Assembly: GCA_903901335.1 (NCBI GenBank)
Contig: CAIUQR010000130.1
Location: 21,071 to 85,070 of the forward strand
Source: an uncultured delta proteobacterium
GTDB taxonomy: Bacteria; Desulfobacterota; Desulfobulbia; Desulfobulbales; Desulfocapsaceae
Direction of reading: 5' to 3'
Length of the DNA: 64,000 nt
This document shows positions 45,597 through 55,111 of this stretch, piece after piece. Every line of letters begins with the position of its first letter. Position 1 is the stretch's first letter. The position numbers were made by a program, and so were the translations under genes. The notes beneath the pieces are model-generated. The model was given only the letters and a program-made list of their open reading frames with translations, was not told where the DNA came from and did no database searches.

Positions 45597-46640
45597 TTAC
45601 TCACTCAGCGATAGCGTCATCACCTGCCCGTTACCGGGGTCGAATGCCTGCAAGTCGAACTCAGGCACCGCGAAATCCTCGTTCTTGAATCCGATGCTCA
45701 TCTTGTTCGGTATGGCCATCGGGAATGAGAACGTGGTCAGCTTGCCCAAATAGGTGACAGTCAGGTCAAACTTGCAGGTCGGAGCGTAGCCCATCGGCAG
45801 ATTAACGACGGTCATCTTGGAGGCTGAGGTCGTCAGGGCGTTCGTGTACTGGTAATTGATCAAGACCGTCAGCCCGGCATCGGCGGAGGAGAAAGTATAG
45901 ACACCAGTGCCCGTGTTCACTGCATACTGGCCGGCAGCCGGGGCAGATGCAACACGTTTCAGAGGCATACCGGTTGCAAGGTAGATACAGCCAAGATCCG
46001 CAACGAAGGTCGCGCCAAGACCTCCAGCCCCCTGTGAATTTGGGAATGCCATAACACCGGAGGCGGTACAGGTACAAGTGACGGTCAGCCCATCGTTGCC
46101 GGACCCGGTAATATGCGTTGTCGCTCCGGAAGCAGTAGGAGCAACGGTATAGGCTCCAGAGTTGAGAACCTGGACAGCGGTAACCACTCCGGCGGCAGCA
46201 GTGACGACACCCTGAGCCTTGATGGTCGATGTTCCGGTGCTTACCTGAACAATATCGCCGGTGACGTACCCGGTACCGCCAGCCACAACAGAAATACCGG
46301 TCACGCCGCCGACAGAGGCAGGCGGAATCACATCGCCAACCGTGTCAGAGTAATTGGCAAAAAGCCCCGCGGCCAAAGTCTGCCCAAAGAAAAGGGCGTT
46401 CCAGGCAGCTGCAAAGATCCGAGCAGGCTTGACTTTGATAACCATCTTCACTTTGCCCCGGCCAACAGCCACGGCAAATTGATTCTGTCCAAACAACTCC
46501 TTCAGGTCGCCGGAAAGGTCTACATGCCCCTCCTGCAAAACCATCAACGGAATAGGGGTCGGGTTTGCAATCGCGTTTCCCCAAGCATCCTGCAAAGGGG
46601 TTGCGTACATATTCCCAGCACCAAACGCATACATAGCCAT
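45597..46640 (-). CDS. Major tail tube protein with inserted beta domain
   Basis: 347 residues. Start and end (GHVDLSGDLKELFGQNQFAVAV...; YLGKLTTFSFPMAIPNKMSIGFKNEDFAVPEFDLQAFD) fit a siphophage tube protein (gpV-like). Between roughly 100 and 200 lies a Gly/Thr/Val-rich insertion (GVTGISVVAGGTGYVTGDIVQ) like those decorating phage tails and fibres. Stacked hexamers form the tail tube. Assignment is also by position between the terminator and chaperone genes. Confidence 0.82.
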   Translation of the reverse strand: MAMYAFGAGNMYATPLQDAWGNAIANPTPIPLMVLQEGHVDLSGDLKELFGQNQFAVAVGRGKVKMVIKVKPARIFAAAWNALFFGQTLAAGLFANYSDTVGDVIPPASVGGVTGISVVAGGTGYVTGDIVQVSTGTSTIKAQGVVTAAAGVVTAVQVLNSGAYTVAPTASGATTHITGSGNDGLTVTCTCTASGVMAFPNSQGAGGLGATFVADLGCIYLATGMPLKRVASAPAAGQYAVNTGTGVYTFSSADAGLTVLINYQYTNALTTSASKMTVVNLPMGYAPTCKFDLTVTYLGKLTTFSFPMAIPNKMSIGFKNEDFAVPEFDLQAFDPGNGQVMTLSLSE

Positions 46641-46660
46641 GATTTTATTCTCCTTAAAAG

Positions 46661-47089
46661 TTAGGAATTTACTTTTATTGTAACCGGGATCACGGCTACT
46701 GCCTGGTCCCCTAAAACACCCTCGTAAATATCAATCCCTCCGTCAATCCAAGCATGTTGGACGAGGCCACCAAGTGTCTGTTTTCCTGTCACGGCGTCTG
46801 GAGCTATTGAGTTTGAAACAGCATCAACAAGGCCATTGAGGATCGTTGACGGCATAATTGTCTTGTCGCCCTGGGTGTGGGCGTAGATGTAAAACTCGAC
46901 AGTGAACACCCATACAGCAGGCAGCCCGGCGACGTTCTGTGGCGATTCGCTTTTCTGGATCATGAAGAGGGCCGGGAACATCCCCTGCGGCACATCGTCA
47001 AGATATTGCGCCCGCCTGGATTTGGTCACAAATCCGGCTGAGGCCTGCGCCAGGTTCCAGAGCGCTGCATAGATCGGTTCACGGATCAT
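46661..47089 (-). CDS. Tail terminator-like protein
   Basis: 142 residues. It starts MIREPIYAALWNLAQASAGF and includes LDDVPQGMFPALFMIQ, VWVFTVEFYIYA and GDQAVAVIPVTIKV, a layout found in siphophage tail completion/terminator (gpU-like) proteins. It lies between the gp10-like neck protein and the tube gene, the usual place. Start overlaps the preceding stop by four bases. Confidence 0.72.
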   Translation of the reverse strand: MIREPIYAALWNLAQASAGFVTKSRRAQYLDDVPQGMFPALFMIQKSESPQNVAGLPAVWVFTVEFYIYAHTQGDKTIMPSTILNGLVDAVSNSIAPDAVTGKQTLGGLVQHAWIDGGIDIYEGVLGDQAVAVIPVTIKVNS

Positions 47090-47577
47090 CCGAACACCTC
47101 TTTCGCGGCATTCGTGGCCACGTCGTTGATCTGTTTTTCAATCTCCGGCCGCATCTCTTCAAGTGCTGGCCTCAAGAAAGGATGGGCCTTGTAATTCACG
47201 TTCCTGGTGAATGATCGAACCTGCACGATCTTCGTATTCATCGGCCGGCCGAAAGCCATGGTCTGTTTTCTCTGAAAGGTCTTCACTGTCTCCTGCCCAA
47301 CGAAGCCGAATTCATGATATGCCCCGTAGGCAACGTTCGTGCCAACGATCCCTTTGAAACTGTCATTGTCGTTCTCAAAAGATGTTGTGATGCTTCGGAT
47401 TAAGCGGCCTGAAGGTCTCTGCAAAACCTGCCCGGACAGCTTGTCGGCCTTGACCTTCTTTGCCAGGTCGAATGTCAAGGATTTGATAGTGCTTTCGAGC
47501 TTCTCCCGCAGAGAAGCGGGGAATTTCTCGAATTTTACTATCAGCTCTCGGCCGCCGACAAGCGTTGCTGTGATCAT
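47086..47577 (-). CDS. HK97 gp10-like neck/tail-completion protein
   Basis: 163 residues. VGTNVAYGAYHEFGFVG and AHPFLRPALEEMRPEIEKQI are hallmarks of the HK97 gp10 family. The protein is thought to join head and tail in HK97-like phages. Start and stop overlap with both neighbours by four bases. Confidence 0.85.
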   Translation of the reverse strand: MITATLVGGRELIVKFEKFPASLREKLESTIKSLTFDLAKKVKADKLSGQVLQRPSGRLIRSITTSFENDNDSFKGIVGTNVAYGAYHEFGFVGQETVKTFQRKQTMAFGRPMNTKIVQVRSFTRNVNYKAHPFLRPALEEMRPEIEKQINDVATNAAKEVFG

Positions 47578-48143
47578 GGCTGCATCACCCGGCGATAGTT
47601 GGCAAGCGTCGTCTCGATACTGTCAGAGATGTCTTTCTGAGAATAGGTGGTAGTCTCTCCGCCTATTGCCTTGCTGACCATGCCGATACGATCCCGCTCC
47701 TTGTAGCGCAGCGCCACCAGCTCAAGCGCTGCCTGCTCGATCTCGGTCGGGATAGTGGAATATCCGGCCTGATACGAGAAATAGATGTTCTGAAATCCGC
47801 GCGTGAATGCATAGACGCCGCCAACCAGCATGATAGAGAATTGGTCAAAGACGAAACCTGGAGACGGTGCGGCGCCAACGGAAGGATACACCGCAGCGGG
47901 AACAGGGCTGCCATCGATCGTCACCATGGACACCGACACAACCGGGTAGTTTCTCAGCACCATGATATTTCCAGGTATGCCGTCCCGATATGAGTTGTAG
48001 GTCTGCAGGGTGATATCCCGACCGAGCCACATGGTGATATAATCGGACGACGCAGAGACGAGGCGAGTTAACAGCGCGTCATCGGTCGAGCCGCTTATAC
48101 CAAGCCACTGTTTGGCGTTCGCCAGTGTCGTTAAATCAGCCAT
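47574..48143 (-). CDS. Head-tail connector, gp6-like
   Basis: 189 residues. The family signature is the N-terminal ANAKQWLGISGSTDDALLTRLVSASSDYITMWLGRD and the C-terminal helix QAALELVALRYKERDRIGM. HK97 gp6/SPP1 gp15-like connectors form a ring under the portal. Overlaps the preceding gene by eight bases. Confidence 0.87.
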   Translation of the reverse strand: MADLTTLANAKQWLGISGSTDDALLTRLVSASSDYITMWLGRDITLQTYNSYRDGIPGNIMVLRNYPVVSVSMVTIDGSPVPAAVYPSVGAAPSPGFVFDQFSIMLVGGVYAFTRGFQNIYFSYQAGYSTIPTEIEQAALELVALRYKERDRIGMVSKAIGGETTTYSQKDISDSIETTLANYRRVMQP

Positions 48144-48552
48144 TGATCAACGCGGCCAGTGCGGATTTTTCACGTTCAAGATCAGCGGCAATCGCGGTCA
48201 TATTGTCGGGGTCTTTCTCGTTAAACAGCGCCTCTTTTGCCCTTTCTACCTTTCCCTCTGCTTCGAGTATCGCGGGTTGCAGCTCCACGTCCCGCAGCTT
48301 TTTTTCTTCTGCATCAGCCTCCTCTTTTGCCCTGTTGGCCTCGGCTTCTTCTGCGTCGGCAATGGCCTTTGCTTCCTGGGCGGAAATATCTTCCTCGGTG
48401 GGCTCAAATTCGGCCAGGATGAAGCCGTGAAACATTAGCGATGTGGCCGCGAGCACGGGAACAGTAACAAGCCCTTCCTCATCAACCTCAAACACCTTCC
48501 CGTCCCACGAGCAGCTTGTGCAGCCTTCCGGCGCTTTCATTTTTGCGAGCAT
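48136..48552 (-). CDS. Phage head-region protein of unknown function
   Basis: 138 residues from the ATG with GAGG eight bases upstream. A small N-terminal beta part has KMKAPEGCTSCSWDGKVFEVDEEGLVTVP, then a long charged helix rich in Ala, Glu and Lys from residue 55. No family recognised; position suggests a head or neck accessory protein. It starts after the terminator that follows the capsid gene. Confidence 0.6.
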   Translation of the reverse strand: MLAKMKAPEGCTSCSWDGKVFEVDEEGLVTVPVLAATSLMFHGFILAEFEPTEEDISAQEAKAIADAEEAEANRAKEEADAEEKKLRDVELQPAILEAEGKVERAKEALFNEKDPDNMTAIAADLEREKSALAALING

Positions 48553-48576
48553 CAATCTACCTCCAAAGTGTTTTAC

Positions 48577-48605
48577 AAAAAGCCCGGCCACGCAGACCGG
48601 GCTCT
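48577..48605 (-). terminator. Terminator between capsid and connector genes
   Basis: On the minus strand AGCCCGG, nine-base loop, CCGGGCT, then TTTTTG, 29 bases after the capsid stop. It would reduce transcription into the connector genes relative to the capsid gene. Confidence 0.7.
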
Positions 48606-48633
48606 TTTCCTTCCATCGGAAAAACTCAGATCA

Positions 48634-50127
48634 TCAACCAGGAGCGATATTGGTGATAACGCCGATTGCGAACGGTGCGTAGACTGCGAGCACTTCTTCA
48701 GCATACACGCCGAATTCCTGCGCCCTGGTGCGGAGCGGCCAATCGATTTGGTAATAATCCTGACGGACCTTGACCTCAGCCACATTCGGGACGTTGTTGC
48801 TCTTGTACTGCATCGGCAGCTCTTCGCAGTATCCGACGATGGTTCCGGGAGGAACGGCAGGGTGGATCAAGACCGGGATCTTGATGCCGCCGCCCATGGC
48901 GAACGGGTTGAAATAGAAGCCGATGACTCCGCCAGCCATCAGGCCACCGTATCCACCGTCAGGCGGGGTGACGATCTGGAGCAGAGGTGCCGAAGAAGCT
49001 CCGGTCAGACATTTGGTGGATACATCGTTGAGCTGCTGGGCGTTCATGTACAGAACAGTCGGGCTCACTTGATAGTTGTTCCACATGTTGTAAAGCATGG
49101 TGTCAATCTCGGTGACGGTACCACGTCCGGAAGAAGTCAGCTTGGTCCCGGTACCCGGTGTTCCTGTCGCAAAAACGTTGATATACGAGCCGGAGCCGCT
49201 CAGGAAGGCGGAAGTCAACAGACCGTTGAATGCATACGAAGCATTGAGCGACTTGTCGGCGGTGATAGCCGTTGCCGCCTGCCCGGTACCGAGCAGAGGC
49301 GCGGAGAAAGTCACAGAGTTGATTGTAGTGATCGCCTCGAGCTTCTCAGCACCGGACGCTCCGGTATACCAGGCATAGCCCATAGCTCCCGGAATGGCTG
49401 TTGTATTACAGGAGAGGGTCTGTCCAAGAGTGACAGCCTGAGAACCGGCAGCGGATTTCATGGACGATCCGCCGTTCAGGGTGTAGGTGTTGCCATCAGC
49501 GCCGGTGATCGAACTGGAGACCGGAACACCAGAGGCCAAAGAAGCCCCGCGGAATCCCTCGCCGGTCAGAGCGACAACGATAACAGAGTAGGTCAACGCT
49601 GGAAGAGTCGCGCCGGATCCAGCAGCGGAAAGCGTCGGGGTGACAGGCGTACCGAGTGCAAGCGACTTGTTACCGAAAAGAAGAGCGTTCTCTTCCTTCA
49701 GCATCATCTTCTGCAGGACGCGCATGGTTCCTGTTGCCCGGATGTCCTCATACGTCTTCGCGGCGTTGATTGCCTCAAAGGTGATTTGATCTTCCTCGCC
49801 GATGGTCATGTAAGAGGCGGACTTGTCAACCGCACTGTATGACATTCTGGCGGTACGCTGACCCTCAGCCACCCAGCCCATAGCGTCGAAGCCGGAGCCG
49901 GTAAGAGCAGTGATAACCTTCCAGTTTGTAGCCGTACCGAGTCCGCCAGCGACACGCGGAAGCCGGTTCCGGATCGGGGTATTGATCGGGACAAGGTTTT
50001 TCGCGGGGGCCTGAAGGTCATACGCAATCAGGTTGGTAGCGACGTTTACAGTCTTGGCAATATCATCGTTAGGTGTGCCAAGTGCGCCTTTGAGCAGGTC
50101 AAGCGTTTGTTGGGTAGTAAACTCCAT
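48634..50127 (-). CDS. Major capsid protein (HK97 fold) with inserted Ig-like domain
   Basis: 497 residues. The N-terminal VNVATNLIAYDLQAPAKNL and the P-domain-like region fit HK97-fold coats. From about residue 170 to 290 an insertion rich in Gly, Ser and Thr has TYSVIVVALTGEGFRGA and GYAWYTGASGAE, like a fibronectin/Ig-type surface domain. The fold resumes with TSAFLSGSGSYINVF and ends IDWPLRTRAQEFGVYAEEVL. There is no protease delta domain in this gene; the scaffold seems to be in the upstream protease gene. Confidence 0.85.
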   Translation of the reverse strand: MEFTTQQTLDLLKGALGTPNDDIAKTVNVATNLIAYDLQAPAKNLVPINTPIRNRLPRVAGGLGTATNWKVITALTGSGFDAMGWVAEGQRTARMSYSAVDKSASYMTIGEEDQITFEAINAAKTYEDIRATGTMRVLQKMMLKEENALLFGNKSLALGTPVTPTLSAAGSGATLPALTYSVIVVALTGEGFRGASLASGVPVSSSITGADGNTYTLNGGSSMKSAAGSQAVTLGQTLSCNTTAIPGAMGYAWYTGASGAEKLEAITTINSVTFSAPLLGTGQAATAITADKSLNASYAFNGLLTSAFLSGSGSYINVFATGTPGTGTKLTSSGRGTVTEIDTMLYNMWNNYQVSPTVLYMNAQQLNDVSTKCLTGASSAPLLQIVTPPDGGYGGLMAGGVIGFYFNPFAMGGGIKIPVLIHPAVPPGTIVGYCEELPMQYKSNNVPNVAEVKVRQDYYQIDWPLRTRAQEFGVYAEEVLAVYAPFAIGVITNIAPG

Positions 50128-50170
50128 CTTTTTATCTCCTTAGTGTGGTTTCCCTGTCTCTCGGTTTGCC

Positions 50171-51406
50171 TTAGCGGCCTTGGTACATCTTCTTTATCTG
50201 GTGTGCGGCCTTCTCTTCCGGGGGCATGGCTTCGAAGGCCGCTTTTTCTTCTTCTGTCTCGGCAACCGCGCCTACGTCAGCGTCTTTCGAAACAACCTTC
50301 AAGACTCCTTTCGGCGGCGCTGGCTTGGCTTCAAGGTCGGTGATTCGTTTCTTCAATGTCTCGTTTTCCTTGCCGAGCTTCACAAGATTTTCCTCTGCTT
50401 GTTTGGCAAGGGCTTGTGTATCGGTGACGGCTTTCTGTAGGTCGGCAATATCTTCCGTCTTCGTCTCGTTATCCACCTGTTCAGATGAGAGCAGCGCCTC
50501 AAGATGCCCCATGGCGGCGGCGATAGTTTCCTTGATGACAGATAGCGTCGCCTTCGTGGAGGCGGACAAGGTGGCGCCCTTCTTCTCAAGATCGCCGGTT
50601 CCTTCGGCCATCTGCATTGGCTCAGGATCAGGGGTCGGAACCATCGCCTGCAGGCCGGTAATCATCTCGACAACCTCCTCAGCCACCATGGATTGCAGGA
50701 TTCCGCACCCCTGGGCCAGCCAGTCACGCAAGGCTTGAGGCAATGGGCTGTTGTCTCCTTCATACTGGCTTTCCCATTCCACATCAGAGGCAATCCATGA
50801 AATTGAAGAAAGGATATCAGCCAGGCTGGACACTGTGTACATACCCTTTTTTAGCGGCTCTTCCGCTGGCACAACGGCATCAAGTTTCTCGGTTGGCTCG
50901 GCGGCGGGTGCCTCGTCGGTCTTTTGCAGGCCTTCCGGATCGTCAACCTTGTACATCGTGAACACCGCTTCCGGGTTTGCCGGCCGATCAACAAGAGAAA
51001 CCTCAACTAGCCGGATCCCCTTGATGATGGACTTGTTCAGTTCGTCGCGCTCCGTAACCTTGCCGCCGATTGAAAAGCCTTTATATGTCCCGGTCTGCAC
51101 CTTCTTCACGGCTACCGGGTCGACCACATGAGCGCCGAAAAAAGTCTTACCCATCTCGTCCACACTGGCCTCGATGGCCGTACCGGCTGCAATCGGCTGA
51201 TGCATCTCTCGGACCGCTCCGAATTTCATATAGTCGGGTATTGCGGCTTTCATGGCATCAGATGTGATTGTCTCCCCATCAGAGTCAATAGCCTCGGAAG
51301 AGGCAAAGCCCCAGACCTTCAGCGTCCCATCGTCTTGCTCTTCAACCTTCGAAATCTCGGCATAGAGCTTTTTCAGGTCGTCTTTTTTCTGCTTAATCTT
51401 TTTCAT
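50171..51406 (-). CDS. Prohead protease with C-terminal scaffold
   Basis: 411 residues. Residues 25-150 show the phage S78/XkdF-like protease: VWGFASSEAIDSDGETI, His69 in EMHQPIA, Ser112 in YKGFSIGGKV, and VEVSLVDRPANPEAV. The remainder is acidic and coiled-coil (DLQKAVTDTQALAKQAEENL), as expected of a scaffold. A combined protease-scaffold would cut itself and pack out of the prohead. Lies between portal and capsid genes, 5 and 43 bases away. Confidence 0.85.
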   Translation of the reverse strand: MKKIKQKKDDLKKLYAEISKVEEQDDGTLKVWGFASSEAIDSDGETITSDAMKAAIPDYMKFGAVREMHQPIAAGTAIEASVDEMGKTFFGAHVVDPVAVKKVQTGTYKGFSIGGKVTERDELNKSIIKGIRLVEVSLVDRPANPEAVFTMYKVDDPEGLQKTDEAPAAEPTEKLDAVVPAEEPLKKGMYTVSSLADILSSISWIASDVEWESQYEGDNSPLPQALRDWLAQGCGILQSMVAEEVVEMITGLQAMVPTPDPEPMQMAEGTGDLEKKGATLSASTKATLSVIKETIAAAMGHLEALLSSEQVDNETKTEDIADLQKAVTDTQALAKQAEENLVKLGKENETLKKRITDLEAKPAPPKGVLKVVSKDADVGAVAETEEEKAAFEAMPPEEKAAHQIKKMYQGR

Positions 51407-51411
51407 TGGCT

Positions 51412-53679
51412 CTACTCCTCAGAGTCGGTTGTTTCTTGGTAGTCAGTCTCAGGCAACAGGTCGCAGCGGCACATCGGATGCAAGGGCGGTCCTTCGCCTC
51501 CATCGTTCGGGAAATCCTCGTCGATGCCGACCGTCACCCCGTCAAGCTCTTCACAAATCTCACAACAGTCTTTGCCGGTGGTCCAGGTCTTGCCCTGCAC
51601 CACGCCGCTTGCTTTGTACGCCTCAAGGTTGCCATTCACATCCGCGAAGGCTGTCTCTGTCCGGGCTATACACTCCGCTCGATCGTCGCTGAACGCGTAG
51701 TTCTCGCCGATAAGGTTGGCAAGTTCGTCATTACTTAGGCCCTCTTCCATGGCCCGCTGAATATCGCTTCTCAAAAATTCGCGGGTGCTGTCGGTGATCG
51801 CCCATTCTGCATTTGGATTTTCGACCAGCTCGCCATCAATCCATTTCATACCGACAAGTTCGGCTGATCGGGTTTGCGCGTATTCGACAGCCTTATTATT
51901 GACGAGTTCAAGCATCTCTTTTGGCACATCCTTGATTCCAATTTGGGCAAGTGCCTCGATACCTGCATCCTTTCCTATGAACTCCAATATTTCCGCAACG
52001 TCACCGGCCAGCACATCCCAGCCTCTAAGTTCAACATTTCCGATAATATGTGCTATCCTGATATCGTCCTCAATACTGATCTTCTCCGCCTTGCCAAGTT
52101 CATCAATAATCTGTGCGACAACACTGGCAATCTGACCTTTTAAAAACTTGCTGACGACCTTCTCCAGCTTCGCCCGTTCGCCCACTATCGCCTTCCGTTC
52201 CCGGTCGATGTGGGCCACCTGTTTTTTTCCTTTCGCCACTGCCCCCTTTTCGGGAGGCGGTTTTTTAAGGGCGCCAGGCTCTGGCTTTTTGTCACCGGGC
52301 GGGACAGGGACGCCAGGATCTTGGGAGCCAGGGCCTGGCAGTTGCTGAACAACCACCGTTGGAGGTTCCGGAGTGTTCAAGATATCTTTGAGCAAAACAG
52401 CGCCCTGGGCGGTGTACAGCATCAGCTCATTGCCATCCGGAACAGGGTCGAGGCCGTCTATAGCCCGCGCCTCGTTGATAGTCATGGTGCCGTTTTTGAC
52501 TTTGGTATCGATGATCTTCGCCTGAATCTCTGGCTGCATCGCGTCTTCTTCTTCCCAGAAAAAGCCAAGGTCAGGGAAGCCGAGGAACTTGTTTATCAGT
52601 ACGTTGACGAGCGTTTGAATCCATTGCATGATCGGCGCAAGGCCTTCATTGATCGCGGCTTCCTGGGCCGTCTCTGCTGTGGCTCGGTTCATCTGCTTAG
52701 TGAATGGCTGCGGGCTGATGGAGAATGCAAAACAGACAATTCTTGCCAACCATTCATCAAACTCATCCTTAGCAACTCCGGTCTTCGTCTCTTGGAATTT
52801 CAGACCACCAGGCACGAATTTAGCGTGTCGTCGAGCTGCCGTGTTACCTTCAAGAAGAGAGTCCCAATATTTCTGAAATTGAGATATCTGGTCTGGGTTC
52901 CACGATTCCGGGACGCCGATAAGCGCCTCAGGCACGTTTCCTTCCGTGTAATATTGAAGCTGATGCAGGGATCTGCGCAGGGCAACGTTGACGGTGAAGA
53001 CGATTTGCTCAACGGGTGAGTAGCCATAGATCTTATTCGTCCTCGGATTACGCGGCATGTAAACCAGCTCGTCAACTGAGTAGTCAACAGCTGGTAGTCC
53101 TTTTAAGACCTGCTGGTATGCTGGCTGCGGGGCTTCCGGTGTCCTGCCGGTCTGATCAATGACACGCTTGATCGTCGCGCCGTCAATCGGGTCGAAAGAA
53201 TAGACCTGGCCGCCAAGAGTAGGCCGGACATAGATAGCCGGGGCGTCGCATACGAAAAGATCTTCAAGCAGCATGCGGAGCCAGGTTGACCAATCATGCT
53301 CTTTGTCTGGCACCTGGAAGAACTCGACTAAGGCCTTGCATCGGTCATCAGATTGCTTTTCCGGATCTTTGGGTTTTATGTTCCATGTCATCTTTGCAAT
53401 CTGGTCTTTCCGCGTCTCGATCACCAGGCGGAGAACATCACAAGAATCCGCAAGGGTGCGCATCTGGAAAAAAGAGACGTTTTCACCATCGCGCGGCGCA
53501 CGTCGCACATTGACAGCAACGGGAAAATCAAACTGCCGGCCGACAGCGGACTCCTGGGCAAGCGGTGAGACCGGTTCGCCAGGGCCAAACCATTCAGGCC
53601 TATTTCCGGTAAGTATGTATTTGACGCCCGTTGTGAGGCGGGCTATGAGGCTTGATTCAATAGGCTTTTTGTCTGCCAT
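51412..53679 (-). CDS. Portal protein fused to a Mu F-like minor head protein
   Basis: 755 residues. Residues 1 to about 450 are a HK97/phage portal (VIETRKDQIAKMTWNIKPKD, MPRNPRTNKIYGYSPVEQI, FSISPQPFTKQMNRATAE). A Pro/Lys-rich linker (about 450-500) leads to a Mu F-type head-morphogenesis module ending with ARTETAFADVNG, GKDCCEICEELDG and LHPMCRCDLLPE. These are two separate genes in many phages. Start chosen at the second Met (AAGG upstream). Confidence 0.88.
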   Translation of the reverse strand: MADKKPIESSLIARLTTGVKYILTGNRPEWFGPGEPVSPLAQESAVGRQFDFPVAVNVRRAPRDGENVSFFQMRTLADSCDVLRLVIETRKDQIAKMTWNIKPKDPEKQSDDRCKALVEFFQVPDKEHDWSTWLRMLLEDLFVCDAPAIYVRPTLGGQVYSFDPIDGATIKRVIDQTGRTPEAPQPAYQQVLKGLPAVDYSVDELVYMPRNPRTNKIYGYSPVEQIVFTVNVALRRSLHQLQYYTEGNVPEALIGVPESWNPDQISQFQKYWDSLLEGNTAARRHAKFVPGGLKFQETKTGVAKDEFDEWLARIVCFAFSISPQPFTKQMNRATAETAQEAAINEGLAPIMQWIQTLVNVLINKFLGFPDLGFFWEEEDAMQPEIQAKIIDTKVKNGTMTINEARAIDGLDPVPDGNELMLYTAQGAVLLKDILNTPEPPTVVVQQLPGPGSQDPGVPVPPGDKKPEPGALKKPPPEKGAVAKGKKQVAHIDRERKAIVGERAKLEKVVSKFLKGQIASVVAQIIDELGKAEKISIEDDIRIAHIIGNVELRGWDVLAGDVAEILEFIGKDAGIEALAQIGIKDVPKEMLELVNNKAVEYAQTRSAELVGMKWIDGELVENPNAEWAITDSTREFLRSDIQRAMEEGLSNDELANLIGENYAFSDDRAECIARTETAFADVNGNLEAYKASGVVQGKTWTTGKDCCEICEELDGVTVGIDEDFPNDGGEGPPLHPMCRCDLLPETDYQETTDSEE

Positions 53680-53758
53680 TCCCAACCTTGGTCAAAGTTT
53701 TGACGGTGGAAATCTAAAATTCAGCCTATTGTGTTATATTTTTGACACTTTTACAATA

Positions 53759-55111
53759 TTAATCTGTGTGATGTTGTTTTTCTGTGCTTTTCTCCTGGCT
53801 GGCTGCCTGGCTGGCGTAGAAATCGAGGAGGCCGGTGGCGTGATTGTCGGAGAGGTCTGTGATTGCCCAGACAAGAGCGTCCAGGCGGTCGGGAGAATAG
53901 CCGGGCTCCATCGGGTTCCAATCGCACATCTGATCTTCAAGCGCGGAATGGATACCGACATGGTGAACGCGGCCTTGTTCGTAGAGTGCTGCAATAGGCT
54001 CGGCACGGATCATCTTCCCGCGGCTGGCGGACACCTTGCGATAGCTGACGTTTGGATCAACCTGCCGAAGTACGGCTTCAACAAGATCTCCACCATTGTT
54101 CACCTCGGCAATTATCCGATCAGATTTAAAATCGTAATAGGCTTTAATTGAAGCCTTAGCCCAACCTTGCGGGGTTGCAATTAACGAGAAATCGCCGAGA
54201 ATGTAGTATTGATCATCAACCCCTTTTCCGGCAACGACAATGCCGGTTTCGTCGCTGTCGGCATTCGAAGTAACGGCCGGATCAATGGCGACAACAATAC
54301 GCTTCATGTCCGGGGCCTTCAGTACACGGAGCGCGTCAATCTGTTTCATATTCCAGAGCGCGCCAGGGTTGTCTTCTAACACCTCGGCGTTAAGTTCCTG
54401 TCGACCAAGGCGCGTTCCTTCATATTTTGAGATGATCGCGGAGAAAAAAGACGGGGCCAGGTTGGCCCGGTTGTCATAAGTTGTTCCCCTGGTAATAATG
54501 GTGTCGGGGTCGTTGATGATCTCTTTAACGAGCTTAGATGGTTTTGGTGTAGTGGTCAGACAGGCTTGCGGGTTCGATCCAAGCCTAAGACCAAACTTTG
54601 CTTGGTCCCATGACTCGCGATATCTCCAAGCTGCCACCTCATCAGCCCACAACATTTCATGCTGTTTTCCTCGGAGTCGTTCAGGTTCATCGGCCGTGAA
54701 GATCAGCGAGACGTGACCGTTTGGCCAGATTAGTTTTCTTTGTGATGGGATGTAGCGCGGGCGTTCAGATCGAGGGCAGACAGCCAGGATACCGCTTTCA
54801 CCCTCGATCATGATATCGCGGGCGTCGTCAGCGGTTGCGCCGATCAGGTTGACATAGTTGTGTCGCTTGGCTTCTTGCCGGACCCATTCCGCCCCTGTGC
54901 GGGTCTTGCCAAAGCCACGGCCTGCCAGGATCAGCCAGTATGCCCAGGGGCGGCTTGTCGGGGTAAGTTGATTCGGTCGCGCAACCTTGGCCCAATCGTA
55001 CCGGGCTCGTTTCTGTTGCGCCTGTTTGATATCTTCAGGGGATAAGAAAAAAGATGGGTCTTGCTGTTGACGTCGCTTTGCCTCCGCTATCAATGCCGCA
55101 CGATCAAACAT
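53759..55111 (-). CDS. terL: Terminase large subunit
   Basis: 450 residues. Packaging ATPase with Walker A LAGRGFGKTRTG (64-70 core) and an aspartate-rich Walker B (MLWADEVA), and a C-terminal nuclease with VVAIDPAVTSNADSDETG and LDALVWAITDL. It cuts and pumps DNA into the prohead. The start overlaps the end of the small subunit by eight bases. Confidence 0.95.
   Translation of the reverse strand: MFDRAALIAEAKRRQQQDPSFFLSPEDIKQAQQKRARYDWAKVARPNQLTPTSRPWAYWLILAGRGFGKTRTGAEWVRQEAKRHNYVNLIGATADDARDIMIEGESGILAVCPRSERPRYIPSQRKLIWPNGHVSLIFTADEPERLRGKQHEMLWADEVAAWRYRESWDQAKFGLRLGSNPQACLTTTPKPSKLVKEIINDPDTIITRGTTYDNRANLAPSFFSAIISKYEGTRLGRQELNAEVLEDNPGALWNMKQIDALRVLKAPDMKRIVVAIDPAVTSNADSDETGIVVAGKGVDDQYYILGDFSLIATPQGWAKASIKAYYDFKSDRIIAEVNNGGDLVEAVLRQVDPNVSYRKVSASRGKMIRAEPIAALYEQGRVHHVGIHSALEDQMCDWNPMEPGYSPDRLDALVWAITDLSDNHATGLLDFYASQAASQEKSTEKQHHTD

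Noticed and set aside
48568..49842. Long plus-strand open frame (424 codons) opposite the capsid gene
   Set aside because: The minus strand encodes a clear HK97-fold capsid in phage order; the antisense frame has no domain and no ribosome site.
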